From Enterococcus saccharolyticus subsp. saccharolyticus (GTDB taxonomy: Bacteria > Bacillota > Bacilli > Lactobacillales > Enterococcaceae): DNA of 64,000 nt. The notes beneath the pieces were generated by a model that had not been told where the DNA came from, searched no databases, and saw nothing but the letters and a program-made list of their open reading frames with translations. The stretch spans positions 1 through 64,000 of the forward strand of contig NZ_CP118957.1 of NCBI RefSeq assembly GCF_029023825.1, read 5' to 3'. Both the position numbers and the translations under genes were made by a program. Below are positions 42,600-51,336 of the stretch, piece after piece. Each line of letters begins with the position of its first letter. Positions within the stretch are counted from its first letter, which is position 1.

Positions 42600-42606
42600 T
42601 AAACAC

Positions 42607-42824
42607 AGTGAACAGACGAAGTACAAGTGCCCTTTTTTAAAGAGAGATTGCGGGTGGTGAAAGCAATCATTAAGGACTTGGAAATGCACCTGGGAGTGGC
42701 TTTGGTAAAAACCAAAGACGGCAAAGCCCGTTACGCTTAGATGAGGCAGAGAGATTCTGCAAATAAAAGTGGAACCACGCCCAAAGCGTCTTTTAAATAG
42801 GGAAACCTATTTAAAAGACGCTTT
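42607..42824 (+). promoter_or_regulatory. T-box riboswitch specific for tRNA-Cys
   Basis: The specifier codon TGC (42685-42687) sits in the context GAAATGCACC. The T-box core AAGTGGAACCACG is at 42767-42779; its UGGA bulge pairs with the UCCA end expected for tRNA-Cys. A terminator with a 19-bp stem and GAAA loop (42783-42824) plus T5 follows. Uncharged tRNA-Cys would stabilise the antiterminator and switch on cysE-cysS. A TATAAT at 42595-42600 may be the -10. Confidence 0.92.
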
Positions 42825-42831
42825 TTGCTGT

Positions 42832-43105
42832 GAATCACAGCGATTCGTCGACCGTAGGGAGAACGAGAGCTGATGATGAACAGCACTAGCAGAGCGAAGC
42901 GAGGGTAGTTCCCCTCCCCCGAATCACAGCGATTCGTCGACCGTAGGGAGAACGAGAGTTGATGATGAACAGCACTAGCAGAGCGGAGCGAGGGTAGTTC
43001 CCTTCCCCCAAATCACAGCGATTCGTCGACCGTAGGGAGAACGAGAGCTGATGATGAACAGCACTAGCAGAGCGAAGCGAGGGTAGTTCCCCTCCCCCGA
43101 ATCAC
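42832..43105 (+). repeat. Three tandem copies of an 89-bp structured repeat
   Basis: Copies start at 42832, 42921 and 43010, with a 7-base partial fourth at 43099-43105. Each begins with the hairpin GAATCACAGCGATTC, contains GCTG/CAGC and GCGAAGC mini-hairpins, and ends in a C-rich tract. The copies differ at only a few bases, and some changes keep pairing. It is clearly more GC-rich than its surroundings. It lies in the cysE leader after the T-box terminator. Not CRISPR: there are no spacers. Confidence 0.95.
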
Positions 43106-43173
43106 AAAACAAAGCAAGGTTAGACAGATCCCTAAAGATACACACAACAATGAAAAAAAGAAGGTGAATGAAC

Positions 43174-43728
43174 ATGAGTTGGTTAAAAAAGGCCGTCCAA
43201 GCAGTTAAAAATAATGATCCTGCCGCGCGTTCAACTGCTGAAGTTATCTTGACTTACCCCGGAATTCATGCGCTATTTTGGCATCGTATTTCTCATTTTT
43301 TATATCAACATCAATGGTATTTATTAGCAAAAATGAATGCACAATTCTGGCGGTTTATGACCGGTATTGAAATTCATCCTGGAGCAAAAATTGGTCAAGG
43401 CGTTTTTATTGATCATGGAATGGGTTTGGTGATTGGTGAAACAGCAGAAGTCGAAGATGATGTGATTTTGCATCATAATGTCACATTAGGTGGAACAGGA
43501 AAGCATAAGACAAAACGTCATCCGACTGTTAAAAAGGGCGCACTGATTTCTGCTCATGTTCAGATTTTGGGGCCTGTGACCATTGGTGAACGAGCAAAAG
43601 TCGGTGCCGGAGCGGTCGTATTACATGATATTCCAGCCGATGCAACTGCCGTTGGTGTACCAGCGAAAGTTGTCCGAATGAAAGGAGAGAAAATTACGAA
43701 TGATCAAGATTTACAACACATTAAGTAG
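43174..43728 (+). CDS. cysE: Serine O-acetyltransferase
   Basis: Acetylates serine with acetyl-CoA, the first step of cysteine synthesis. 184 residues, the short Firmicute form. The C-terminal half is a left-handed hexapeptide beta-helix ([49 protein letters not shown]). ATG 43174 has AAGGTG seven bases upstream; ATG 43168 is too close to that site. It overlaps cysS by 29 bases and is under the upstream T-box. Confidence 0.95.
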   Translation: MSWLKKAVQAVKNNDPAARSTAEVILTYPGIHALFWHRISHFLYQHQWYLLAKMNAQFWRFMTGIEIHPGAKIGQGVFIDHGMGLVIGETAEVEDDVILHHNVTLGGTGKHKTKRHPTVKKGALISAHVQILGPVTIGERAKVGAGAVVLHDIPADATAVGVPAKVVRMKGEKITNDQDLQHIK

Positions 43729-45106
43729 AACAAAAGAAGAATTTCATCCTCTAAAAGAGGGAAAAGTGAAAATGTACGTTTGCGGACCAACCGTTTATAA
43801 TTATATCCATATTGGGAATGGTCGTAGTACGGTTTCTTTCGATACAGTTCGTCGTTATTTAGAATTTCGAGGGTATGAGGTTAATTATGTTTCTAATTTT
43901 ACAGATGTTGACGATAAAATTATTCGAGCAGCAAAAGAATTAAAAATCACTGCGCCAGAAGTAGCAGATCGTTTTATCGAGGCATTTACCGAAGATACGC
44001 AAGCCTTGAATGTCAAACCTGCCTGCGCCCATCCACGTGTTATGGATCATATTGATGATATTATTGATTTCATTCAAGTTCTGATGGATAAAGGGTATGC
44101 TTATGAAGCAAAAGGCGATGTGTATTATCGTACACGTAAGTTTGAAACTTATGGGAAATTAAGTGACCAATCGATTGATGAATTAGAAGTTGGTGCTAGT
44201 CAACGAACTGGTGAGGAACAACAAATTAAAGAGGATCCATTGGACTTTGCATTATGGAAATCCGCCAAACCTGAGGAAATTTCTTGGGAGTCACCATGGG
44301 GACATGGGCGTCCAGGTTGGCACATCGAATGCTCGGTAATGGCGACGAAATTACTAGGGGATACCATTGACATTCACGGTGGTGGGCAAGATTTAGAGTT
44401 CCCACATCATGAAAATGAAATTGCCCAAAGTGAAGCCAAAACTGGTAAAACTTTCGCGAACTACTGGATGCATAATGGTTATGTAACAATTGGTGATGAC
44501 GATGAAAAGATGAGTAAATCCCTAGGTAATTTCGTGACAGTTCATGACATGGTACAACAAATTGACCCACAAGTTTTACGTTTCTTTATGGCGACAACAC
44601 AATACCGTCGTCCAATTCGTTACAGTGAAACAACGTTAAAAGAAGCGGCAACCAACTTGCAACGACTACGCACAGCGTATGAAAATGCTGGTTTCCGTTT
44701 AGCTGATGCCCAAGAATCACTAGCTGAAGACACTGAAAAAGTGACAGAAATCGAAGCGTTAGTGATTCGTTTTACCGAAGAAATGGATGATGATTTCAAC
44801 ACAGCTAACGGTATTACAGTTGTTTATGAATTAGCAAAATGGTTGAATATGTATAGTGAACAAGCGGCAGTCTCACAAGTTGTTTTGGAAAAAGCCCGCG
44901 CAACCTTTACGCAATTACTAGACGTTTTCGGAATTGTTTTCCAAGAAGAATTAGTGGATGCAGACATTGAGGCATTCATTGAAGAACGTAATCAAGCACG
45001 TAAAGATCGTAATTTTAGTCGCAGTGATGAAATCCGTGATTTATTGAAAGAACAAGGGATTATTTTAGAAGATACCCCTCAAGGAACCCGATGGAGAAAA
45101 GAATAA
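43700..45106 (+). CDS. cysS: Cysteinyl-tRNA synthetase
   Basis: Class I synthetase charging tRNA-Cys. The 468 residues show the zinc cysteine and HIGH motif in [18 protein letters not shown], the zinc-binding [27 protein letters not shown] and KMSKSLGN near 274. AAGGAGAG lies upstream of ATG 43700, within the cysE end. The gene product closes the loop of the T-box: low charged tRNA-Cys raises its own expression. Confidence 0.97.
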   Translation: MIKIYNTLSRTKEEFHPLKEGKVKMYVCGPTVYNYIHIGNGRSTVSFDTVRRYLEFRGYEVNYVSNFTDVDDKIIRAAKELKITAPEVADRFIEAFTEDTQALNVKPACAHPRVMDHIDDIIDFIQVLMDKGYAYEAKGDVYYRTRKFETYGKLSDQSIDELEVGASQRTGEEQQIKEDPLDFALWKSAKPEEISWESPWGHGRPGWHIECSVMATKLLGDTIDIHGGGQDLEFPHHENEIAQSEAKTGKTFANYWMHNGYVTIGDDDEKMSKSLGNFVTVHDMVQQIDPQVLRFFMATTQYRRPIRYSETTLKEAATNLQRLRTAYENAGFRLADAQESLAEDTEKVTEIEALVIRFTEEMDDDFNTANGITVVYELAKWLNMYSEQAAVSQVVLEKARATFTQLLDVFGIVFQEELVDADIEAFIEERNQARKDRNFSRSDEIRDLLKEQGIILEDTPQGTRWRKE

Positions 45107-45498
45107 TGAGAGATTACCGACAATTAAATGGTTTAGCCTTAGCGTACGTAGGGGATGCAATTTACGAAGTGTATATTCGTGATTACCTCGTGTCGCAAGG
45201 ACAGACTCGCCCTAATCAGTTGCATCGCCTGGCCACTCACTATGTTTCTGCAAAAGCCCAAGCAGCTTTGGTCCAAAAAATGTTAGAAGAAGACATTTTA
45301 ACGGAAGAAGAGCAAGATTTTTATCGTCGTGGACGAAATAGTAAAAGTCATACAAGTGCCAAAAATGCTGATATTACAACGTATCGTATTTCGACTGGTT
45401 TTGAGGCACTGATGGGTTATTTGCATTTGACTGAACAAAAAGCACGTTTAGAAGAACTCATTCAATGGTGCATTGAAGCAGTCGCTGAACAAAAATAG
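45106..45498 (+). CDS. mrnC: Mini-ribonuclease III
   Basis: 130-residue RNase III catalytic domain without a dsRNA-binding domain; in B. subtilis it matures 23S rRNA ends. The motif [20 protein letters not shown] holds the catalytic acidic residues, and [15 protein letters not shown] is typical. Start ATG 45106 overlaps the cysS stop (TAATG) with GGAG upstream. The cysS-mrnC-rlmB-rae1 block is standard, here with hemH inserted. Confidence 0.95.
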   Translation: MRDYRQLNGLALAYVGDAIYEVYIRDYLVSQGQTRPNQLHRLATHYVSAKAQAALVQKMLEEDILTEEEQDFYRRGRNSKSHTSAKNADITTYRISTGFEALMGYLHLTEQKARLEELIQWCIEAVAEQK

Positions 45499-45517
45499 AA
45501 GCAGAAGGAAAAGTGGC

Positions 45518-46459
45518 ATGACGAAAAAAGGGATTCTAATTGTGAATCTGGGAACGCCTAAAAGTCCCACTACGGCACATGTAAGAGAGTATTTAAAAGT
45601 ATTTTTGTCTGACCCACGTGTGATAAAAACGCCGCCTGCTATTTGGAAACCTATTTTAAATGGCATTATTTTGCGGACACGTCCGCAAAAATCGGCAAAA
45701 CTATATGAAAGCATTTGGCGCAAAGAAGGTTCGCCACTGTTGATTTATGCCAAGCAACAACAAGCATATTTGCAAGCATTATTGCCGGATACTAAAGTCG
45801 CATTAGCCATGTCTTATAGTCATCCATTCATTCCAGAAGCGATTGATCAATTGCTAGCAGAAGGCATTGATGATTTAACAATTTTACCTTTGTATCCGCA
45901 ATACTCTGGTACAACAGTTGGTTCAGTTTTTGATGATGTCATGAAGTATTTTGTGAAAAGCGATAAAATTATTAACTTGCATTTTGTCCGCTCGTTTTAT
46001 GATCATCCGTTGTATATTCAATATTTTGCGGATAAAATTAAAGCCCAACTTGCCAAACAACCAGTGGACGCGTTATTGTTTACGTATCATGGGATTCCCG
46101 TTTCTTATGTAACCGATGGCGATGATTACCCAAGCGAATGCACGAAAACAACGGAATTAATTATGCAACAACTGAGTGATGTGCCTTTTTACCAAACGTA
46201 TCAGTCTAAATTTGGTCCAGCAGAATGGTTAACTCCTGCAACTGACGCGACCTTAACCGATTTGCCGAAAAAAGGGGTCAAAAAAATCTTAGTGATTGCT
46301 CCTGGATTTGTCGCAGATTGCTTAGAAACAATTGAAGAATTGGAAGAAGAAAATAAAGGATATTTCATGGAAAACGGTGGCGAAGAATTTTATTATCTCC
46401 CACCATTTAATGATGATCCACAATTAGCAGAAATTTTAAAACAATTAGCAACAAATTAA
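45518..46459 (+). CDS. hemH: Ferrochelatase (coproporphyrin type)
   Basis: Inserts ferrous iron into a porphyrin; in Firmicutes the substrate is normally coproporphyrin III. 313 residues with GILIVNLGTPKSP at the start, YPQYSGTTVGSV, FTYHGIP with the catalytic His, and the conserved Glu in CLETIEELEEEN. ATG 45518 has GAAGGAAAAG upstream. No other haem-synthesis gene is in the window; some enterococci carry a ferrochelatase alone. It sits inside the mrnC-rlmB operon. Confidence 0.95.
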   Translation: MTKKGILIVNLGTPKSPTTAHVREYLKVFLSDPRVIKTPPAIWKPILNGIILRTRPQKSAKLYESIWRKEGSPLLIYAKQQQAYLQALLPDTKVALAMSYSHPFIPEAIDQLLAEGIDDLTILPLYPQYSGTTVGSVFDDVMKYFVKSDKIINLHFVRSFYDHPLYIQYFADKIKAQLAKQPVDALLFTYHGIPVSYVTDGDDYPSECTKTTELIMQQLSDVPFYQTYQSKFGPAEWLTPATDATLTDLPKKGVKKILVIAPGFVADCLETIEELEEENKGYFMENGGEEFYYLPPFNDDPQLAEILKQLATN

Positions 46460-46514
46460 TGAAACGCCGCCTCAGTCTTCTGGGGTGGGCTTTTTATACA
46501 AAGGATGAAGAATA

Positions 46515-47348
46515 ATGAAGAAAAATTTTAAAAATGATCGTCGTCGTAATGATAAGCACAACGACAAACGTCGACCAAATGCGCGTGAAGATAAGCCGAC
46601 TGTCCGAACTGATGAAGAAATCGATGAGAACTTTGTTTTTGGTCACCATGCAGTCGTGGAAGCCTTAAAACAAGGTCGTGGCAATAAATTATTCGTTTCA
46701 GAGGATGCTCGCGGTGATAAAATTGATGAATTAAAAGAAGTGGCTCGCGAACAATCCGTTCCGATTAAATGGGTACCAAAACAAAAATTAGATCAAATGA
46801 GTAATCAAGGAGTACATCAAGGGCTAATTTTAGCAATCACACCGTATGAGTACTTATCATTACCTGAATTAATGGAGCAAAGCAAAGAAAATCCGTTTTA
46901 TTTGATTTTAGATAATTTGGAAGACCCGCATAATTTTGGTTCAATTTTACGTACAGCCGATGCCAGTGGAGTAGATGGTATTATTATTCCTAAACATCGC
47001 GCAGTGGGTATTACTCCAGTTGTAGTCAAAACATCTACAGGAGCTGTGGAACATGTTCCCGTTGCTCGAGTGACAAATATTCATCAAGCCATCAAAGAAC
47101 TAAAAGAAAAGGGTTTTTGGATTTTTGGTACCGATATGAAAGGCACACCGTATTCTAAATGGAATGCCCAAGGTTCAATTGCTTTAATTATTGGGAATGA
47201 AGGTCGTGGTATGAGTGAAGGCTTGAAAAAAGACGTCGATGAAATGCTGACGATTCCAATGGTAGGTCATGTGCAAAGTTTGAACGCATCGGTTGCTGCC
47301 GGCCTGTTAATGTATGAAGCCTTTAGACAACGAGGCGATAGCCTATGA
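46515..47348 (+). CDS. rlmB: 23S rRNA (guanosine-2'-O-) methyltransferase RlmB
   Basis: SPOUT methyltransferase that modifies G2251 of 23S rRNA. 277 residues: a basic, disordered N-terminus rich in Arg/Asn/Asp (about 1-38), a substrate-binding domain starting FVFGHHAVVEALKQGR, and the catalytic knot with NLEDPHNFGSILRTADASG, IGNEGRGMSE and VQSLNASVAAGLLMYE. A weak hairpin lies in the 55-base gap after hemH. It overlaps the next gene by 4 bases. Confidence 0.95.
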   Translation: MKKNFKNDRRRNDKHNDKRRPNAREDKPTVRTDEEIDENFVFGHHAVVEALKQGRGNKLFVSEDARGDKIDELKEVAREQSVPIKWVPKQKLDQMSNQGVHQGLILAITPYEYLSLPELMEQSKENPFYLILDNLEDPHNFGSILRTADASGVDGIIIPKHRAVGITPVVVKTSTGAVEHVPVARVTNIHQAIKELKEKGFWIFGTDMKGTPYSKWNAQGSIALIIGNEGRGMSEGLKKDVDEMLTIPMVGHVQSLNASVAAGLLMYEAFRQRGDSL

Positions 47349-47881
47349 AAACACAACTGTTGCTAGTCGATGGATACAACATGATTGGTGCTTGGCCGGA
47401 ATTAGCGACATTAAAAAATCAAGATCGTTTGGAAGATGCACGTGAAGCCTTGTTGCAACGTCTATCAAACTATGCGAAATACGAAAACATTCGCGTGATT
47501 GTGGTTTTTGATGCCCAATTAGTGCCGGGCATTACGCAAAATTATAACAAATATCAGTTGGAAGTTGTCTTTACCGAAGAAGGCGAAACAGCAGATAGTT
47601 ACATTGAGCGGACAGCCGGTGAATTAAATAATCGCTTAACCCAAGTAACTGTAGCAACAAGCGATTTAGCAGAACAATGGGTGGTATTTTCACAAGGCGC
47701 CTTGCGTACTTCCGCTCGAGAATTATATAAGACCGTTCAAAAAACGGAAAAAACGATTCATCAACACCAACAAGATATCCATTTTACTAATTATCGTCGC
47801 AACTCGCCATGGGACGAAAACCAGTTAAGTGCATTAGAACAGAAATTAAAAGAATTGAGTCAGAAGAAACCAAAAAAATGA
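47345..47881 (+). CDS. rae1: NYN-domain ribosome-dependent endoribonuclease (Rae1/YacP)
   Basis: 178-residue PIN-like NYN nuclease; B. subtilis Rae1 cuts mRNA in the ribosomal A site. LLLVDGYNMIGAWPEL and VVFDAQLVPG carry the acidic metal-binding residues; EGETADSYIERTAGEL and VATSDLAEQ complete the active site. ATGA overlap with rlmB shows coupling. The basic C-terminus is typical. Confidence 0.92.
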   Translation: MKTQLLLVDGYNMIGAWPELATLKNQDRLEDAREALLQRLSNYAKYENIRVIVVFDAQLVPGITQNYNKYQLEVVFTEEGETADSYIERTAGELNNRLTQVTVATSDLAEQWVVFSQGALRTSARELYKTVQKTEKTIHQHQQDIHFTNYRRNSPWDENQLSALEQKLKELSQKKPKK

Positions 47882-47967
47882 CCAAACTTGAAACAATCAA
47901 TGAGAGAATCTTCAACATAAACATGCTATGCTCTTTTCATCAACTGATGGAAGGAGCTTTTGTTTTT

Positions 47968-48519
47968 ATGCAGCATTTAATTCGCCAAGCAAAAAACGGT
48001 GATGATGACGCCTTGCGTGAATTGTTTTCACATTATCGCCCGTTAATTTATAGTATTCGTAATAAGTATTTTTTGCGTGATTTTGACGATCAAGATTGGC
48101 TTCAAGAAGGCCTGATTACGTTCCATGATTGTCTCCAAAGTTTTGAACCGGGATTTGGTACCACTTTAGGAGCTTTTTTCAAGCGTGCATTTGAAAATCG
48201 GATTCGCAGTTTTGTGCGAAAAGAATGTGCATATAAACGGAAAAGCAATCAACAAACCGTCTCATATGAACAAAAATTTTTACAAGAAGGTAGTGAAGGA
48301 ATAGCTGAATATACAATGACTGACAATCCTTTAGATCATATTGTGATACAAGAAACGTTAGCAGAATGCCAAGACTTATTATCAGCCTTAGAAAAAGAAG
48401 CATTTGCTGTTTACGTTTTAGGAAATCAGGTCAGCAACTATTCCGAACGCACCTTGCGCAGTGCCTATGATCGTTCTAAACGAAAAATTACGCAGCAATT
48501 ACGACAAGCTGAAAAGTAA
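47968..48519 (+). CDS. Sigma-70 family RNA polymerase sigma factor (SigH/ComX-like)
   Basis: 183 residues with sigma region 2 (SHYRPLIYSIRNKYFLRDFD and DWLQEGLITFHDCLQSFEPG) and a short region 4-like C-terminus (SERTLRSAYDRSKRKITQQL). Similar genes lie after rae1/yacP in enterococci and resemble SigH of Bacillus and the competence sigma of streptococci. ATG 47968 lies 11 bases after AAGGAG; the frame opens earlier inside rae1 but without a site. What it switches on cannot be told here. Confidence 0.85.
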   Translation: MQHLIRQAKNGDDDALRELFSHYRPLIYSIRNKYFLRDFDDQDWLQEGLITFHDCLQSFEPGFGTTLGAFFKRAFENRIRSFVRKECAYKRKSNQQTVSYEQKFLQEGSEGIAEYTMTDNPLDHIVIQETLAECQDLLSALEKEAFAVYVLGNQVSNYSERTLRSAYDRSKRKITQQLRQAEK

Positions 48520-48632
48520 CAACTTGCTTTTGTTAGCTATGAGCAAATACGCGGCATGAATAAAATTTTGTGCATTATTTTTCTGATGAACCGGTAGATA
48601 GAAGTTGAAATTTTATTTGTATTGTGGTAAAC

Positions 48633-48661
48633 TTGAAATTTTCAGACAATTATGTTAGAAT
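48633..48661 (+). promoter_or_regulatory. Sigma-A promoter for veg
   Basis: -35 TTGAAA (48633-48638), 17-bp spacer, -10 TAGAAT (48656-48661), 19 bases before the veg start. Confidence 0.8.
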
Positions 48662-48680
48662 AGATTTCGAGGTGAACGTG

Positions 48681-48926
48681 ATGCCAACAACTTTAGCTAC
48701 AATTAAAAAAGACTTGGAAGGTCGTATCGGCAGCGAGATTATGCTGGTTGCTCAGACTGGACGTAAACGTCAAACAGAACGCCGCGGAATCTTGACAGAA
48801 ACATATCCATCTGTATTTGTGGTGGACCTTGATCCAGACGAAAATTCGTTTGAACGTGTTTCCTATAGTTACTCAGATATTTTGACAAAAACAGTCGAAA
48901 TTGAATTTCTATCAGAGGCAGTCTAA
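48681..48926 (+). CDS. veg: Veg family protein
   Basis: 81-residue conserved Firmicute protein, strongly expressed in B. subtilis and linked there to biofilm gene control. It begins [20 protein letters not shown] and has the [20 protein letters not shown] segment. ATG 48681 follows GAGGTGA; the open frame begins 19 codons earlier, over the promoter. It is a single-gene unit with its own terminator. Confidence 0.92.
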   Translation: MPTTLATIKKDLEGRIGSEIMLVAQTGRKRQTERRGILTETYPSVFVVDLDPDENSFERVSYSYSDILTKTVEIEFLSEAV

Positions 48927-48935
48927 TAAGAAATT

Positions 48936-48969
48936 AAAAGGGCTTAGCGAATGCGCAAGCTCTTTTTTA
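48936..48969 (+). terminator. Terminator after veg
   Basis: Stem AAAAGGGCTT (48936-48945) with AAGCTCTTTT (48957-48966, one G-U) plus an inner GCG/CGC, then T-run. Confidence 0.85.
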
Positions 48970-48982
48970 GTGGAGGAAATGA

Positions 48983-49417
48983 ATGAATATTCAGATAAAA
49001 TCTTTTTCAGAATTAACAACGGTTGAGTACCATCGCTTACTAGAGACGCGCGTAGCAGTTTTTGTCGTAGAACAAAACTGTCCTTATCAAGAAATCGATA
49101 CCATTGATTTAGAAGCAACACATCTTTGGTTTGCAGATGAAGCAGAACATATTTTAGCCTATGCCCGGATTTATCAAGAGGCTGAAACGGTACATTTTGG
49201 TCGTGTCTTAGTGGCAAAAACCATGCGTCAGCAACAATTAGGCAAAAAATTGTTAACCGAAGTGATGAGCTTTATTGAAGAAAACTATCCACAGCAACCG
49301 ATTGAAATCGGTGCACAAGCCCATTTACAAAAATTTTATGGTGCATTTGGCTTTCAACCGATTTCTGAAGAATATTTAGAAGATAGCATTCCACATATAG
49401 ATATGGTGAAAAAATAA
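48983..49417 (+). CDS. GNAT family N-acetyltransferase (ElaA-like)
   Basis: 144-residue acetyl-CoA-dependent acetyltransferase. The N-terminal LLETRVAVFVVEQNCPYQEID is the ElaA mark, and the acetyl-CoA loop is in RVLVAKTMRQQQLGKKLL. QAHLQKFYGAFGF is the usual C-terminal motif. The substrate is unknown. GTGGAGG lies upstream. It converges on mscL across a shared terminator. Confidence 0.88.
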   Translation: MNIQIKSFSELTTVEYHRLLETRVAVFVVEQNCPYQEIDTIDLEATHLWFADEAEHILAYARIYQEAETVHFGRVLVAKTMRQQQLGKKLLTEVMSFIEENYPQQPIEIGAQAHLQKFYGAFGFQPISEEYLEDSIPHIDMVKK

Positions 49418-49452
49418 CGCACATTGAGTAGAATCAATGTGCGTTATTTTTT
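49412..49452. terminator. Bidirectional terminator between GNAT gene and mscL
   Basis: Perfect 16-bp stem (49412-49427 with 49434-49449), 6-base loop, A/T runs on both sides. Confidence 0.93.
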
Positions 49453-49454
49453 TA

Positions 49455-49928
49455 TTATTTCGTTTCTTCGCTTTCTTGTTTCTCTTCCTCAACGATTTCA
49501 ACGTCGATTGGTAAACCAGATTGTAAACGTAATAAATCGCGAATTTCAGCTAAGTAATCTTCAGCTGTTACTTCTTCTTCCTCTTCTTCTTCAGGAGCTT
49601 TGTGGAAGTTTTGTAGCTTGTTGATACCTTTAACGACTAAGAATAACACGAAACCGGTAATTAGGAAGGTAATAATTGCGCTAATCACACTACCGAAATC
49701 GAATATTACGCCTTTTCTTGGGGACCAAATTAATGCACCTAGGGAATCATCCATGCTTGTTGAGTTAGTGAATAGACTAATAACTAAAGCGATCAATGGA
49801 GTAATTAAACCATCAACGACTTTGGTAACAATTGCTGTAAATGCACTACCAATAACAACCCCGACTGCAAGGTCAATGACATTGCCTGTAACGATAAACT
49901 CTTTAAATTCTGCCAATATTTTTTTCAT
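49455..49928 (-). CDS. mscL: Large-conductance mechanosensitive channel
   Basis: Homopentameric channel that opens on membrane stretch during hypo-osmotic shock. 157 residues: N-terminal helix MKKILAEFKEFIVTGNVIDL, TM1 LAVGVVIGSAFTAIVTKVV, an outside loop with NSTSMDDS, TM2 VISAIITFLITGFVLFLVV, and a cytoplasmic helix with a run of seven glutamates. I use ATG 49928 with AAAGGAGAA upstream; the frame extends 33 codons earlier into the promoter region. Confidence 0.95.
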   Translation of the reverse strand: MKKILAEFKEFIVTGNVIDLAVGVVIGSAFTAIVTKVVDGLITPLIALVISLFTNSTSMDDSLGALIWSPRKGVIFDFGSVISAIITFLITGFVLFLVVKGINKLQNFHKAPEEEEEEEVTAEDYLAEIRDLLRLQSGLPIDVEIVEEEKQESEETK

Positions 49929-50075
49929 TGGAATTCTCCTTTCTACTTTGGTAAATGTAGTATAACGGAATTGTAGGTAATTGAAAAACAATAAACGCCA
50001 CAATTCTGTTAATTTTCTGTAATCCATGCCCTATGTTATAATCGATAAGAATGACATAGAAAAAGGAGCAAAAAG

Positions 50076-51335
50076 ATGGCGATACAATTACAACCAGGTA
50101 TTCAATTAACGGTAATTCCAACTGAAAAATATAAAACAATTCGTACCTTTCTTCGCTTTTCAGCACCTCATAGCAAGCAAACAGCGGCGAAGCGTACCTT
50201 ATTAACTAGTTTACTGGAAACCAACAGTTTACATTACCCAGACCAAACAGACCTCAGTGCGAAACTAGCAGATTTATATGGTGCAAGTTTTGGTTTAAAC
50301 GTTGGTAAAAAAGGAAATCTTCATCAAATTAATGTGGCGCTATCTTTGGTGAATGGTAAATACATCGGTAATGATGAGGTGTTTACCGAGGGAATGAATT
50401 TCTTAAAAGAAATTCTTTTTTATCCTAATATTAAAGAGAATACCTTTGATCAAGAAACATTTCGTTTAGAAAAAGACAATCTTATTGCGTATATCAAAAG
50501 CTTATATGAAGATAAACAAACGATGGCATCACTACGTTTACAAGAACTGTATTTTAGTGAAGATGCCAATCAAAAAGTACCAAGTTTTGGTACGTATCAA
50601 CACCTAGAACAAGTTACTGCGCAAGAATTAGTGGAAACATATCAAGCGATGTTGCACCATGACCAAATTGATATTTTTGTGGTTGGCGATATTACCGAAG
50701 CCCAAGTCAAAGCAGCTTTTGCTACTTGGGAATTCCCACAAACCAAACGTCAGCGTCCGGAAATTTTCTACCAACAACCTGCTAGTGCTACTATTAAAGA
50801 AGAAGTGATCCATGAACCAGTTACTCAAGCAAAGCTTAATCTAGGGTATCAAACATCGGTTTATTATGGAGACTCTCGTCGATTTGCGTTGATGATTTTT
50901 AATGGATTATTTGGTGGATTTCCACATTCAAAACTCTTTTTAAATGTGCGAGAAAAAGAAAGTTTAGCTTATTATGCCTCAAGTAGTGTGGATACTTTCC
51001 GTGGGTTAGTGACTGTGCAAACAGGAATTGATGGTAAAAATCGTGCACGAGTCTTGGCTTTAGTTGAAGAACAGTTGGCAAGTTTGTGTGCCGGTGAATT
51101 TACCGAGGCAGAAATTGACCAAACCAAAGCGATGTTACGCAATCAATTTTTATTATCCTTAGATAATCCACAAGCATTGATTGAAACTGCGTATTTGAAT
51201 CAATGGTTACCAGAAACAAAACTATCAGAAGAGGAATTTCTATCTTCCTTAATGGCTGTAACAAAAGAGGAAATCCAAGCAGTTGCACAAGATATCACAC
51301 TACAAGCAATCTTTGTTTTGGATGGAGAGGAATAG
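50076..51335 (+). CDS. M16-like peptidase homologue YfmF/YmfF (probably non-catalytic)
   Basis: 419-residue M16 (insulinase-like) fold protein. The zinc motif HxxEH is absent: the matching helix reads LLTSLLETNSLHYPD, so it is probably the inactive partner. In B. subtilis the homologue is tied to the EF-P 5-aminopentanol modification. The ribosome site is AAAGGAG. Its active-type partner starts two bases after its stop. The reductase gene ymfI, found next to these genes in Bacillus, is not here. Confidence 0.85.
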   Translation: MAIQLQPGIQLTVIPTEKYKTIRTFLRFSAPHSKQTAAKRTLLTSLLETNSLHYPDQTDLSAKLADLYGASFGLNVGKKGNLHQINVALSLVNGKYIGNDEVFTEGMNFLKEILFYPNIKENTFDQETFRLEKDNLIAYIKSLYEDKQTMASLRLQELYFSEDANQKVPSFGTYQHLEQVTAQELVETYQAMLHHDQIDIFVVGDITEAQVKAAFATWEFPQTKRQRPEIFYQQPASATIKEEVIHEPVTQAKLNLGYQTSVYYGDSRRFALMIFNGLFGGFPHSKLFLNVREKESLAYYASSSVDTFRGLVTVQTGIDGKNRARVLALVEEQLASLCAGEFTEAEIDQTKAMLRNQFLLSLDNPQALIETAYLNQWLPETKLSEEEFLSSLMAVTKEEIQAVAQDITLQAIFVLDGEE

Positions 51336-51336
51336 C

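Noticed and set aside
42832-43105. Tandem repeats considered as a CRISPR array
   Set aside because: The repeat units abut with no spacers, the unit is 89 bp, and no cas genes are nearby.
42975-43175. 66-codon minus-strand frame across the 89-bp repeats
   Set aside because: It arises from the repeat sequence itself, lacks a ribosome site and ends in the cysE start region.
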